From: Bryobacterales bacterium
Lineage (GTDB): Bacteria; Acidobacteriota; Terriglobia; Bryobacterales; Bryobacteraceae
Direction of reading: 5' to 3'
Assembly: GCA_026954325.1 (NCBI GenBank)
Contig: JAIXKK010000066.1
Span: 1-64,000 of the forward strand
Length of the DNA: 64,000 bases
Shown here: positions 18,332 to 28,000 of the stretch, piece after piece
Numbering within the stretch: the stretch's first letter is position 1
Layout of the letters: each line of letters begins with the position of its first letter
The notes under the pieces: model-generated
What the model saw: only the letters and a program-made list of their open reading frames with translations
Databases searched by the model: none
What the model was told of the DNA's origin: nothing
Position numbers and translations under genes: made by a program

Positions 18332-19735
18332 GTGGCCCAATCATCGGATTGCGTTCTTGTTCTCGACCTCGGCACCAGTTCCTGTAAAGGCGCCCTCTAT
18401 TCACGCCACGGCCGGCGTCTCGCAACCGAAGCCGTCGAGTACCCTCTCTACACCCCCGCGCCTCACTTCGTCGAGCAGGACCCGGAGGACTACGTCCGTG
18501 CCGCCTCGGAGGTCCGCCGCCGCCTCTGCTCCCATGGCCACGCCGTCCGCGCCATCGGATTCAGCACCCAAACCCCCACTCTCGTCTTCGTCGACGCAGC
18601 GGGCCGCGCCGCCGGACCCGCCATCATTTGGCAGGATAGCCGCGCCGCCGAACAAGCCGCCTGGCTCGCCTCCGTCCCTCCCGCCACCCGCCAGGCGTGG
18701 TTCGGCATGGACCTTCCCGTCAGCGCCGCCTCCACTCCCGCCAAGCTCCTCTGGGTGAAACAGAACAACCGCGCCCTCTGGCAGGCAACACGCTGGGTAA
18801 TGCAGCCCAAGGATTACGTCGCCTCGGTGATGACCGGCCGCATGGCCGCCGACCGCTGGTGCGCCAAAGGCATCGCCCACCTCCACTCCGGCGAGATGCA
18901 CCCGGAATGGATGGCGGCTCTCGGCAAGCGGGAGTCCCTCTGCCCGCCCGTGCTCTCGATGCGCGCCGTCATCGGCAACAGCGAGGGCATTCCCGTCACC
19001 GTTGGCTGGTCTGACGCCATGGCCGCCGTCCTCGCCACCGGAGCCATGCACACTGACAATCGCGGCTTCGTCCTCACCGGCACCTCCGAGATCGTCGGAG
19101 TCAGCCGCCGCGGCGCCGAAGCCCCGCCCGGCCTCTTCCACGTCCCTCCCGAAGTCATGGAAGTGCCGTCACTCAGCCTCCACTACGGCCCCACCCAGGC
19201 CGGAGGCAGTTGCCTCACCTGGATTGCCGCCCTCTTGGACAAGACCGTCGAAGAAACCCTCGCGCTGCTGCCTTCACGCGCCGCGCTCAGCCCCATCCTC
19301 TTCCGCCCCTACCTGCAAGGCGAGCGTGCCCCCTATTGGGACCACACCCTCACCGCGGCCTTCGAATGCCTCCGCGCGGAGCACACCGCCGCTGATCTGG
19401 TCCACGCCGTGCTCCAGGGCGTCGCTCTCCACGAACGCCTGGTCATCGAAACCGCCGAACAGGGCCGCGAAGTTTCACACGTCGTCCTCGCCGGCGGCGC
19501 GGCGCGCAACGCCTTCTGGAACCAGTTGCGCGCCGATATCCTTCAACGCCCCATCCTCGTGATGAACGACACCGAGGCGAGCCTCCGCGGGGCGGCTATG
19601 CTCGCCTGGGGGAGCGAGGTGGACTGGAACGAATGGTTCGCCGCTGAGGCGCTGGCCCCCGATGCGCCCCTCCGCGACGCGGCCGCGGATCTCTACCGCC
19701 GCTTCCTGGTAAAATCGACGCGGTTCTCCACATGA
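18332..19735 (+). CDS. FGGY-family carbohydrate kinase (xylulokinase-like)
   Basis: This 467-residue kinase has the FGGY fold. The N-terminal ATPase lobe opens with VLVLDLGTSSCKGALYS, the middle includes GPAIIWQDSRAAEQ and the catalytic-Asp segment VGWSDAMAAVLATGAM. The C-terminal lobe contains YLQGERAPYWDHTLTAAF and VVLAGGAARNAFWNQLRAD. It should phosphorylate a pentulose or related sugar with ATP; the closest type is xylulokinase, but the substrate is not certain. GTG at 18332 was chosen because homology begins immediately after it. The reading frame runs much further upstream, antisense to the PQQ gene, and that part is spurious. The stop overlaps the SDR start by 4 bp, so kinase and dehydrogenase probably act on the same sugar or polyol route. 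Confidence 0.88.
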   Translation: MAQSSDCVLVLDLGTSSCKGALYSRHGRRLATEAVEYPLYTPAPHFVEQDPEDYVRAASEVRRRLCSHGHAVRAIGFSTQTPTLVFVDAAGRAAGPAIIWQDSRAAEQAAWLASVPPATRQAWFGMDLPVSAASTPAKLLWVKQNNRALWQATRWVMQPKDYVASVMTGRMAADRWCAKGIAHLHSGEMHPEWMAALGKRESLCPPVLSMRAVIGNSEGIPVTVGWSDAMAAVLATGAMHTDNRGFVLTGTSEIVGVSRRGAEAPPGLFHVPPEVMEVPSLSLHYGPTQAGGSCLTWIAALLDKTVEETLALLPSRAALSPILFRPYLQGERAPYWDHTLTAAFECLRAEHTAADLVHAVLQGVALHERLVIETAEQGREVSHVVLAGGAARNAFWNQLRADILQRPILVMNDTEASLRGAAMLAWGSEVDWNEWFAAEALAPDAPLRDAAADLYRRFLVKSTRFST

Positions 19736-20499
19736 AAAACAGATTTGATCTCTACGGGCGCGTCGCGCTCGTCACCGGCGGCGGAAGGGGCTTGGGCAAG
19801 GCCATGGCGCGGGGCTTTGCCGAGGCGGGCGCCAACGTCATGCTCGCCAGCCGCAGCGAGGATGAGTTGCGCGGCGCCGCCGCGCAAGTCGCCGAGGGGC
19901 TCCCGGCCCAGGTGGAGTGGATGGTCACGGACATGAATCAGCGCGCGCAGGTGGACCGCCTCGCCAGGGAAACCACCGAACGCCTGGGCCGCGTCGACAT
20001 CCTCGTCAACAACGCCGGTTCCAACGTCCCGCAATTGATCGACGCCGTGCGGGATGAAGACTGGGACCGCATCGTCGAGTTGAATCTCTCCAGTTGCATG
20101 CGCCTCACTCGCGCGGTCGTTCCCCAGATGAAGGATCGCCGCTGGGGGCGCATCATTCACATCTCGTCCGTGCTCGGGCTGGGTGGAAAGCAGGGCCGCG
20201 GCGTCTATTGCGCCACCAAGGCGGCGCTCATCGGCATGGCGCGCGCCGGCGCCATCGACCTCGGGCCGTACAACATCACCGTGAACTGCATCTCTCCCGG
20301 TCCCTTCCTCACGGATCTGCCGTTGAAAATCCTTACGGACGGGCAGAAGCAGGAGTTCACCGAACGCACCGTGCTCGGACGGTGGGGAAATCCGGAGGAG
20401 ATCATCGGCCCCGCCCTGCTGCTGGCCAGCGACGCCGGCAGCTACATCACCGGGACCACACTCGTCGTCGACGGCGGCGTCCTCGGCAAGGTGCTGTAG
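19732..20499 (+). CDS. SDR-family dehydrogenase coupled to the sugar kinase
   Basis: This is a 255-residue classical short-chain dehydrogenase. The NAD(P)-binding TGGGRGLG is at about 15-22, NNAG at 93-96, and the catalytic serine in HISS (about 145). The catalytic pair is Tyr159 and Lys163 in GVYCATKAAL, and the C-terminal ITGTTLVVDGGVLG is canonical. It is probably a gluconate- or polyol-type 3-/5-dehydrogenase given the overlapping FGGY kinase gene, but the substrate is inferred from context only. The ATG overlaps the kinase stop (ATGA). Confidence 0.93.
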   Translation: MKNRFDLYGRVALVTGGGRGLGKAMARGFAEAGANVMLASRSEDELRGAAAQVAEGLPAQVEWMVTDMNQRAQVDRLARETTERLGRVDILVNNAGSNVPQLIDAVRDEDWDRIVELNLSSCMRLTRAVVPQMKDRRWGRIIHISSVLGLGGKQGRGVYCATKAALIGMARAGAIDLGPYNITVNCISPGPFLTDLPLKILTDGQKQEFTERTVLGRWGNPEEIIGPALLLASDAGSYITGTTLVVDGGVLGKVL

Positions 20500-20726
20500 C
20501 CGCTGCTGGCCGGCACAAGCGCCGCCACTCCGCGGCGGAAGGGAATGTGGAAGTAGATGCCCGGCGGCGTCCCCGGGGGCCCCGCGCGCTCTGGCGTGGC
20601 AAACGTGTCGGCCGCCTGCTCCTGACTCCAGAACGAGCAGTTTCCGGCGGTGGCCGCATCCTCGGTGCGCTACCACTTGCAGCGGTTGGTTCATCTGTTT
20701 ACCGCTTATAGCGGACCTGCCGCCTG

Positions 20727-21644
20727 TCAGAAGGAGTACAGCTTCGCCGCCGTCAAGCCGCGGATCCTGGCGCGCTCCCCTTCCGAAGCGAAGGCGAACA
20801 TCTCGTCGAAGACCTGTACCGCCTTGCGGAAGTCGTCCATGTTGGCTCCAAGCCCGCCCCAGATCATGCGGTCCGCGCCGAAAGCATCGAAGGTACGGCG
20901 CACGAGCGGCTGCACATCCCTGTAAGGGAACCCTTGTTTGGAGGAGTAGCGCACAGCGGAAAATTTCATGTAGACCCGGCCCGCTTTGGCGAGTTTCGCC
21001 ACTTCCTGATATTCGGCCGGCGTGCCCTGTCCCGCGCGGGCAAGGTGGTCGAGGATTACCGGCGTGTCGGGAAACTGCTTCACGAGTTCGCCGATCTGCG
21101 GCGCCCAGCAGGGGATGAAATGCATCTGGATCCCCAGCCCGAGGTCGCGCGCCGCCTGCCAGGTCTTCTTCATTTGCGGATGGCGCAGGACGCGGTCGCG
21201 AATGGCGCCGGTGGTGGTAGGCGGATCCTTGGGTGCGCGGTTGATGTGGATGCGCAGAGCGACGATCCGTTTCGGATTGCGCCGGGTGAGTTCCACCATG
21301 CGCGCCGGAGTGCGCGGGTCAATGGGGTCGAACAGGCAGGTTCCCTTGAAGTAGCCGGGGGACGGTTCGTGGGCGAAGCAGTATTCGAGGTAGCGGTGGT
21401 CGTCCTGGTAGGGCTCGGGGTGGACGATGATGGTGTGGTCTAGTTTGGCTTCGGCGACGAAGCGGGTGTAAGCTTCGAGAGTCGCCGGCGGCGGTTTGTA
21501 AACCGCGTTGGCGTGGTAGGGAAAGCGGTTGGGGTCGAACAGGTGAATGTGCGTGTCGATAAGGAGACCCTGGGGACGCCCGGCGGAGAACGCGGGTGCG
21601 GCGAGCAGCGGAAGAGCAGCGCGCCGCGTCAGTGGATTGTTCAT
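20727..21644 (-). CDS. Exported amidohydrolase-2 family metal-dependent hydrolase
   Basis: The 305-residue product has a twin-arginine-like leader (LTRRAALPLLAAPAFSAG). It then has the metal-binding LLIDTHIHLFDPNRFPYH with His32 and His34, the first strand of the amidohydrolase TIM barrel. Later metal or catalytic residues are suggested by VILDHLARAGQGT and MIWGGLGANMDD. Relatives hydrolyse or decarboxylate cyclic amides, lactones or aromatic acids, but the substrate here is unknown. The gene stands alone, divergent from the DsbA-like lipoprotein gene; the two starts are about 36 bp apart and probably share a regulatory region. Confidence 0.88.
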   Translation of the reverse strand: MNNPLTRRAALPLLAAPAFSAGRPQGLLIDTHIHLFDPNRFPYHANAVYKPPPATLEAYTRFVAEAKLDHTIIVHPEPYQDDHRYLEYCFAHEPSPGYFKGTCLFDPIDPRTPARMVELTRRNPKRIVALRIHINRAPKDPPTTTGAIRDRVLRHPQMKKTWQAARDLGLGIQMHFIPCWAPQIGELVKQFPDTPVILDHLARAGQGTPAEYQEVAKLAKAGRVYMKFSAVRYSSKQGFPYRDVQPLVRRTFDAFGADRMIWGGLGANMDDFRKAVQVFDEMFAFASEGERARIRGLTAAKLYSF

Positions 21645-21680
21645 ATGTTGAAACTACCGCAATAGCGGATAATAGTGTGG

Positions 21681-22574
21681 ATGAACCTCTTGCTGCGTGC
21701 CGGTGTGTTTCTTCTTGCCGGATGTCTTCTTCGCGCGCAAGCGCCCCCTGCACCGGACTGGCGGAAGGCTACCGATCTTCCCGCGCTTGATACATCAGGC
21801 CTGAGCGCGCCGCGGAAGACGGCCCTGTTGAAGATTCTGCGCGAAGAGGGCTGCACCTGCAACTGCGGCATGCGCGTGGCCGAATGCCGGGTGAAGGATC
21901 CGGGCTGCGGCGACAGCCGGGCGCTGGCTTCCATCGCGGTGCAGCAGTTGAAGGCCGGTAAGACCGAGGCGCAAATCCGGGCGGCGCTCAAGGATTCGGA
22001 ACTGGCGCGCGCGCGGCGGGCGAATCTGTTTGGCGAACCGGTGAAACTTTCGCTCGAAGGCGCGCCATCGCGCGGCCCCGCCAACGCGCGGATCACGATC
22101 GTGGAGTTTTCCGATTTCCAATGCCCCTACTGCCGCATCGCCGCGAAAAACGCCTACACGCTGCTGAGCATGTTCCCGAAGGACGTAAGGCTGGTGTACA
22201 AGCAGTTCCCGCTGGAGGACCATTCGCAGGCGGAGATCGCGGCGGAAGGCGCGCTGGCGGCGCACGCGCAGGGAAAGTTCTGGGAACTGCACGACAGGAT
22301 GTTCGCCGCCCCGCGCGAGATTTCGCGCGCGAAACTCGGCGCGTGGGCTTTGGAACTGGGGCTCGACCTGGCGAAGTTCAATGCCGGCCTCAACAGCGGG
22401 AAGTACAAAGCGCAAGTGCGCAAGGACGTTCAGGAAGGCGTAAGCGCCGGAGTGCAGGGCACGCCCACGTTTTTCATCAACGGACGCCAGTACCGCGGGG
22501 CGATGGACCCCGAGCAACTGAAGCCGATTCTCGAGGAAGAGCTGAAAAAGCCGCTTCAGGCGAGCGCGCGTTAG
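21681..22574 (+). CDS. DsbA-like thiol oxidoreductase lipoprotein with Cys-rich N-domain
   Basis: The 297-residue protein begins with a lipobox signal peptide (MNLLLRAGVFLLAGC, lipidated Cys15). An N-terminal Cys-rich segment GCTCNCGMRVAECRVKDPGC follows, resembling the heme-lyase accessory CcmH-type CxxC region. After about residue 135 comes a thioredoxin/DsbA fold: ITIVEFSDFQCPYCR (CPYC active site near 148-151) and the cis-proline region GTPTFFINGRQYRGA. It should catalyse disulfide exchange outside the cytoplasm. A GTG two codons upstream is possible, but the ATG at 21681 gives the standard leader. The combination of a CcmH-like and a DsbA-like domain in one lipoprotein is worth noting. 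Confidence 0.87.
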   Translation: MNLLLRAGVFLLAGCLLRAQAPPAPDWRKATDLPALDTSGLSAPRKTALLKILREEGCTCNCGMRVAECRVKDPGCGDSRALASIAVQQLKAGKTEAQIRAALKDSELARARRANLFGEPVKLSLEGAPSRGPANARITIVEFSDFQCPYCRIAAKNAYTLLSMFPKDVRLVYKQFPLEDHSQAEIAAEGALAAHAQGKFWELHDRMFAAPREISRAKLGAWALELGLDLAKFNAGLNSGKYKAQVRKDVQEGVSAGVQGTPTFFINGRQYRGAMDPEQLKPILEEELKKPLQASAR

Positions 22575-22616
22575 TCATGCTAGCCTTTGCATAGGTAGCC
22601 GCCAGGGCACAGACCC

Positions 22617-23444
22617 ATGCGCCTGAAATCAGTTCTTCTCTCCGCGGGTGTTCTTGTCACGCTGTTTACCGCGGCACAAGCGCTCCAAAAACCGTTCCGC
22701 GAGTATCCCGGCTGGGAATATGAGGCATTTCCTCTTCCCAGGGACTATGCGGAGAAGACGGAGTGGGTGTTTGCCCGCCTGATGTATCCGCCGATGGGCG
22801 GCGGACGGCGCGGACGCTTCGCGGGAGATTGGCGCGAGGGCGTTTCGGACTGGACCACGGACTACCCGCGGTCGGACCGGCACATTGCGCAGGCGCTGCG
22901 CCGGCTGACACGGATTCACGCGCGCTCCGTGGAGCAACCGGTGAACCTCGACGACGGTGACGATGTGTACAACTGGCCGTTTCTATACGGCGTGGAAGTG
23001 GGCCATTGGAACCTCACCGATCAGCAGGCCGCGAAAATGCGCGATTACCTGCTGCGCGGCGGCTTCTTCATGTGCGACGATTTCCACGGAACCTGGGAAT
23101 GGGAGATCTTCGTGAACAGCATGCGCCGCGTCTTTCCCGACCGGCCCATTGTCGACATCCCCAACAGCGACCCGATCTTTCACGTCATGTACGACCTGGA
23201 TAAACGATTCCAGGTGCCTGGGGCGCAATATCTCTACACGGGGCGCATTTACGAATACGACGGCGTGGAGCCGCACTGGCGCGGCATCTATGACGACCGC
23301 GGGCGGCTGATGGTGGCCATCTGTCACAACATGGATCTGGGCGATTCCTGGGAGTGGGCGGACGATCCGAACTATCCGGAGAGGTTTTCGGGGTTGGGAA
23401 TCCGGATCGCGGTGAACTACATCATGTACGCGATGAGCCACTGA
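22617..23444 (+). CDS. Exported DUF4159 domain protein
   Basis: This 275-residue protein has a signal peptide (MRLKSVLLSAGVLVTLFTAA). The DUF4159 fold follows: FARLMYPPMGG near residue 50, WTTDYPRSDRHIAQALRRLT, the WPFLYGVEVGHWNLTD segment, and LRGGFFMCDDFHGTWEW. DUF4159 proteins look like glutamine-amidotransferase-like periplasmic proteins of unknown function and are common in Acidobacteriota and Planctomycetes. No neighbour clarifies its role; a sulfatase gene follows 41 bp downstream on the same strand. Confidence 0.85.
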   Translation: MRLKSVLLSAGVLVTLFTAAQALQKPFREYPGWEYEAFPLPRDYAEKTEWVFARLMYPPMGGGRRGRFAGDWREGVSDWTTDYPRSDRHIAQALRRLTRIHARSVEQPVNLDDGDDVYNWPFLYGVEVGHWNLTDQQAAKMRDYLLRGGFFMCDDFHGTWEWEIFVNSMRRVFPDRPIVDIPNSDPIFHVMYDLDKRFQVPGAQYLYTGRIYEYDGVEPHWRGIYDDRGRLMVAICHNMDLGDSWEWADDPNYPERFSGLGIRIAVNYIMYAMSH

Positions 23445-23485
23445 AACGCGGCTCGACTCGTGAAGCGTGTATCATGAGATGCGTT

Positions 23486-25051
23486 ATGGAATCCATCTCC
23501 CGGCGGAGGATGCTTGCGCTCTCCTCGTTAACCTGCGGACCGCTTGCCGAGCTTGCGTTTGGATCGGCGGCCGGAGCGAAAAGGCCGAACATCCTGTTCA
23601 TCATGACGGACGATCATGCTTCCCAGGCGATCAGTTGCTACGGCAGCAAGGTGAACCAGACGCCGAACCTCGACCGGATCGCCAGGGAAGGCATGCGAAT
23701 GGACCGGGTGTTCGCGACGAATTCCATCTGCACCCCGAGCCGCGCCACCATTCTGACGGGCAAGTACAGTCATCTGAATGGAGTGCCGGTTTTCAACCGC
23801 TTTGACGGATCGCAGCCCACGGTGGCGAAGATGCTACAGAAGACCGATTACTATACGGCGATGATCGGAAAATGGCACCTGGGAAGCGACCCCACCGGCT
23901 TCGATTACTGGAACATCCTTCCCGGACAGGGTGTCTATAACAACCCGACCTTCTATGACAAGGATGGCTCGGAGACTTACAAAGGCTATGCCACGGATGT
24001 CATCACGGACATCACCATCGACGCGTTGAAGAACCGTCCGAAGGACAAGCCGTTTTTCATGATGTCGCACCACAAGGCGCCGCACCGGGAGTGGACGCCC
24101 GACGAGAAGCACCGGAAGATGTTCGAGCACAAACACATCCCCGAGCCGGCCAATTTGCGGGACGACTATTCGGGCAGGACCGATGCTCTTCACGAGCAGA
24201 AGCAGTCGGTTTTCCGTGATCTGACGCGGCGCGACCTGAAGCTCAAGCCGCCGGCCGGACTTTCCGGCGCGGAGCTGAACCAGTGGTTGGGGGTGAAGCC
24301 CATGGAGGTGGAGACAGAGATTGACGGAGTCAGGAAGACGCTACGGGGCAAGGAACTGGAGGACTGGAAATACCAGCGCTACATGCAGGATTACCTGGCC
24401 TGCGTGCAGAGCGTGGATGACAACGTAGGCCGTCAGTTGGATTGGCTGGATGCGAACGGGCTGAGAGAGAACACGGTTGTGATCTACACGAGCGATCAGG
24501 GGTTCTTCCTCGGCGAGCATGGGCTATACGACAAGCGCTTCATGTACGAGGAGTCTCTGCGGATGCCGTTCCTGGTCCGCTGGCCGGGTGTGATCCGGCC
24601 GGGGAGCACATCGTCCGCGATTGGGATCAACTGCGATTTTGCTCCGACGTTCCTCGATCTGGCGGGAGCGCCGGCGCCCACTGATATGCAGGGACGCAGC
24701 TTTCTCCCGATCTGGGAAGGGAAGACACCGCGGGATTGGCGCGGCGCGATGTATTACCGCTACTACCACGATCCCGGGGATCACAACACGCGGGCTCATT
24801 ATGGAATCCGCACCGCCACGCACAAACTGATCTACTTCTGGAAGAAGGACCAGTGGGAATGCTATGACCTGGCGGCGGACCCGCATGAGATGCGCAACAT
24901 TTACAACGATCCCAAGGCGCAAAAGACCGTGTCGATGTTGAAGCAGGAACTGTACCGGCTCAAGAAGGAGATGAGGGACGACGACCAGTTTGCGAATGAG
25001 CAACCGAAAGAGTCGTCATACGTGCAGGCGCCGCCCCCCAGGAAGCGTTAA
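23486..25051 (+). CDS. Exported type I sulfatase
   Basis: The 521-residue enzyme starts with a Tat-like leader (MESISRRRML). Metal-binding Asp42-Asp43 lie in ILFIMTDDHASQ. The formylglycine motif CTPSR is at residues 82-86 (ICTPSRATILTGKYS), and Cys82 is the residue converted to formylglycine. A second metal cluster is YTSDQGFFLGEHG. Together these define a formylglycine-dependent sulfate ester hydrolase acting outside the cytoplasm, probably on sulfated glycans. No maturation enzyme gene lies in the window. An alternative ATG at 23474 would add four residues. The 3' end overlaps the convergent receptor gene by 4 bp. Confidence 0.93.
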   Translation: MESISRRRMLALSSLTCGPLAELAFGSAAGAKRPNILFIMTDDHASQAISCYGSKVNQTPNLDRIAREGMRMDRVFATNSICTPSRATILTGKYSHLNGVPVFNRFDGSQPTVAKMLQKTDYYTAMIGKWHLGSDPTGFDYWNILPGQGVYNNPTFYDKDGSETYKGYATDVITDITIDALKNRPKDKPFFMMSHHKAPHREWTPDEKHRKMFEHKHIPEPANLRDDYSGRTDALHEQKQSVFRDLTRRDLKLKPPAGLSGAELNQWLGVKPMEVETEIDGVRKTLRGKELEDWKYQRYMQDYLACVQSVDDNVGRQLDWLDANGLRENTVVIYTSDQGFFLGEHGLYDKRFMYEESLRMPFLVRWPGVIRPGSTSSAIGINCDFAPTFLDLAGAPAPTDMQGRSFLPIWEGKTPRDWRGAMYYRYYHDPGDHNTRAHYGIRTATHKLIYFWKKDQWECYDLAADPHEMRNIYNDPKAQKTVSMLKQELYRLKKEMRDDDQFANEQPKESSYVQAPPPRKR

Positions 25052-28000
25052 AAGAACACGCGCGCGCCCACCTGGATGACCCGGCTGCCGCTGCCGCCCA
25101 GGATCTTGCCGCTGTTTACGTTCGGTAAGCCGCCGTCGCGCGTGTCGGCGATGGCGTTGGTCGGTCCGCCGAGGTTGAAGTGATTGAAGGCGTCGAAGAG
25201 ATCGGTTCTCAACTGGAGCCGGTAGCGGTCGCGAATGGGGAAATTTTTCGCGAAGCTGATGTCCCAGTTCGCCGATCCTGGGGAGAACAGCGAATTGCGC
25301 GCCGCATTGCCCCAGGTCCAAGGCGTGGGCGGAGCGAATGCGCTGGGGTTGAACCACGGGACGCCGCTGATGATGTCATGCCCGCTGCCTTGTCCCGAGT
25401 AGGCATCCGAACCGGCGACGCGGTCGGCGCGTCCGCCCCACCAGCCGACATAGTTGGAAGGAACTCCGAAGGTGACCGAAAACGGAGGTCCGGTAACGTA
25501 AGTGGTGATTCCCGACACCTGCCAGCCGCCGATCACCGCGTCGGCAACCTTGTTGATTCCGCCGAGGAACTGTCTGCCGCGTCCGAACGGCAATTCATAC
25601 ATGTAGTTGAAGACGAGGCTGTGCCGGCGGATGCCGGAGCTGTTGCCATAATCCAACCCGGGGAAGTTCGGATTCTGCGGCGCGCCGACGGCTTCCAGGT
25701 TGTCCAGGCTGCGCGTCCAGGCGTACTCCAGTTGGAACAGGAGCCCCTTGCTGAAACGTCTGGTTACGCCCAACTGAAACTGGCCGAAATTCTGAGACGC
25801 GCCGCTGCGCGTTGCCAGGATGCCCGCCCATGGCTGATAGGGACGCTGATTCTGAGTGGTCACGTTCGGCGTCTGGGTGCGCGGGACGTTAATGTCCCCG
25901 AAGAACCACTGGAGATGGTGCGACTGGCTGCCGGCATACGTGGCGCGAACCGCCCAATCGGAATTGAATTGATGTTCCAGCGTGGCGTTCCACTGCTGGA
26001 TGGCGGCGTTCTTGAAATCCCGCTGCATGGCGTAGATGGTGGGGTTGGGAGAAGCTCCGGCAACGGCCTGCAGGGCCGCCGGGAAGGGGTTGGCGAACGT
26101 GATGTCAGGCACAAAGGGAGCAGACGGCTTGCCGGGGAGTTGAGTGATGAAGTTGGATCCGGCGAACCCGCCCAGACCACCCACCCAGGGAGGGCTCAGG
26201 ATGTCATCCCGCCCACCGACGTAAGCGGGGTTGAAGTTGTAGTAGACCCCATACCCGGCGCGGAATACGGTTCTTGAATCATTGAACGGGCGATAGGCAA
26301 ACCCGATGCGCGGCCCCCAGTTGTTCTTGTCCCCGATCATGTAGCGGGAAGGGATTCCCAGCGCCTTGGTGATGGTGAAGTTGTAGGCGTTAAACATTGC
26401 CCGGGAGGCTCCCACGGGCGGAAAGACGGCTGTGTCTGAATCCTGGGGCAGCGCCAGACGGTTCGTTCCAGGGTCCCAATAGGTGGAGTAGCCGTTCTGC
26501 CAGTTCCAGGGCGTCTGGTACATGTAGCGCACGCCGTAGTAGATGGTCAGGTTCCTGCGCGCCTGCCAGGTGTCCTGCGCATAGGCTTCCGTGTCCCAGT
26601 TCCAGTACACGCCTGAGAATACCCCGGCGAGACCCGTCACCGACTGGTTCACCGCGCCCAGGAGGAAGTCGGCGTAGGCGTTGCCCTGGGAGGTGGGTTG
26701 ATTCGGCCACCCTTTATTGCCGGTCCACTGGCCGTTGAAGCTGAACGTGCCCAGGGGGGCGTTGGGGTTCGGGCCGTAGCTCTTGTAAGTAGTGGTCTGG
26801 GCGCCGAACTTAAAGGTGTGCTTCCCTTTCACCCAGGTGATGTTATCGGTCCACTCCATATCGAAGGCATGCGAATAATAACCCTTGCCGTAGTCGTAGA
26901 ACATGCCGGTGTAGCCGCCGATGTTCATTGTCGGCAATCCGCGGTTGGGGCTCGGTGTCAATTGGGGGAACAGCGTGGTGGGATCAAAATCGAGGTTCAT
27001 TCCGGTGCGGATGTTGGGGTGATCGAACCAGGCGAAGCGGAAATCGTTCAGGAGCGTCGGGCTGAAGGTGTGCGTCTCCACCAGGCTGTAGCCGAACGTC
27101 TTGTAGCCGAAGTTTGACGCCTGGCCGTAAGTGGACGGGTAATTCTGCTGCACTCCAAACGGATCGCCGATGTTGCGTGTATACACGCCGTAGAGTTGGT
27201 CCTTATTGGAGATGTTATAGTCGATGCGCAGATCCATCGAGTTCATCGACTGCGCCGCGGCGTTCAAGCCGAAGAAGTTCACGCCCGCGCCCGGGACCCC
27301 CGCGTTGTTCACCGCCTGTGTGGGCGCCGGCAAAAACTTGTTCAATGCCTGCGCCTGGGGAGTGATCATGTTCGATGGGATTTTATTGAACGGGAAAGGA
27401 TTGCCCGTCCACGGGTTGTACAACTGGGTTCCTTTCGGGTCGGAGCACTCTCCGCTCGAGCCGTAACTGGAACACAGCGCGCCAAAATCGCCATTCCGCA
27501 TGGCCATGCCGGGAATGGTGAGTTGCGGCGTGGTGTACGTACGGTTCCGCAAGCCCGCGTAGTCAAAGAAGAAAAACGCCTTGTTCTTCTTGATGGGCCC
27601 GCCGATGTTTACTCCGAACTGGTTGCGGACAAATGGCGAACGCGGCCTGTTGTTGGCGTTGTTGACGAACGTATTGGCATTCAGAGACTTGTTCTGGTTC
27701 AACTCGTAGGCGTCGCCGTGGAAGTTGTTGGCGCCGGACTTGGTCACCATGGTGATGGTGCCCAACTGCCGGTATTCGGCATTCGTGTTGTAAGCCTCCA
27801 CCTTGAATTCCTGCATGGATTGGACCGGAGGGAGGCTGACCATGCCCATGCCATAGGAATAAGCTCCGGCTCCGTTCCCAAAGTCGTTGGCCTGCGTGCC
27901 GTTAATGGTGAAGTTAAACGAGCCCCAGTGGGTGCCGCCGCCAGTCTGTGGGCTGGAACCCGACACCTGGGCGCCCGGCACGAGGGCCATCAGCGCATCG

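Noticed and set aside
20500..20726. A gene between the SDR and amidohydrolase genes
   Set aside because: Frames are short and shift without recognisable motifs; the 227 bases may contain old coding debris but nothing that can be named.
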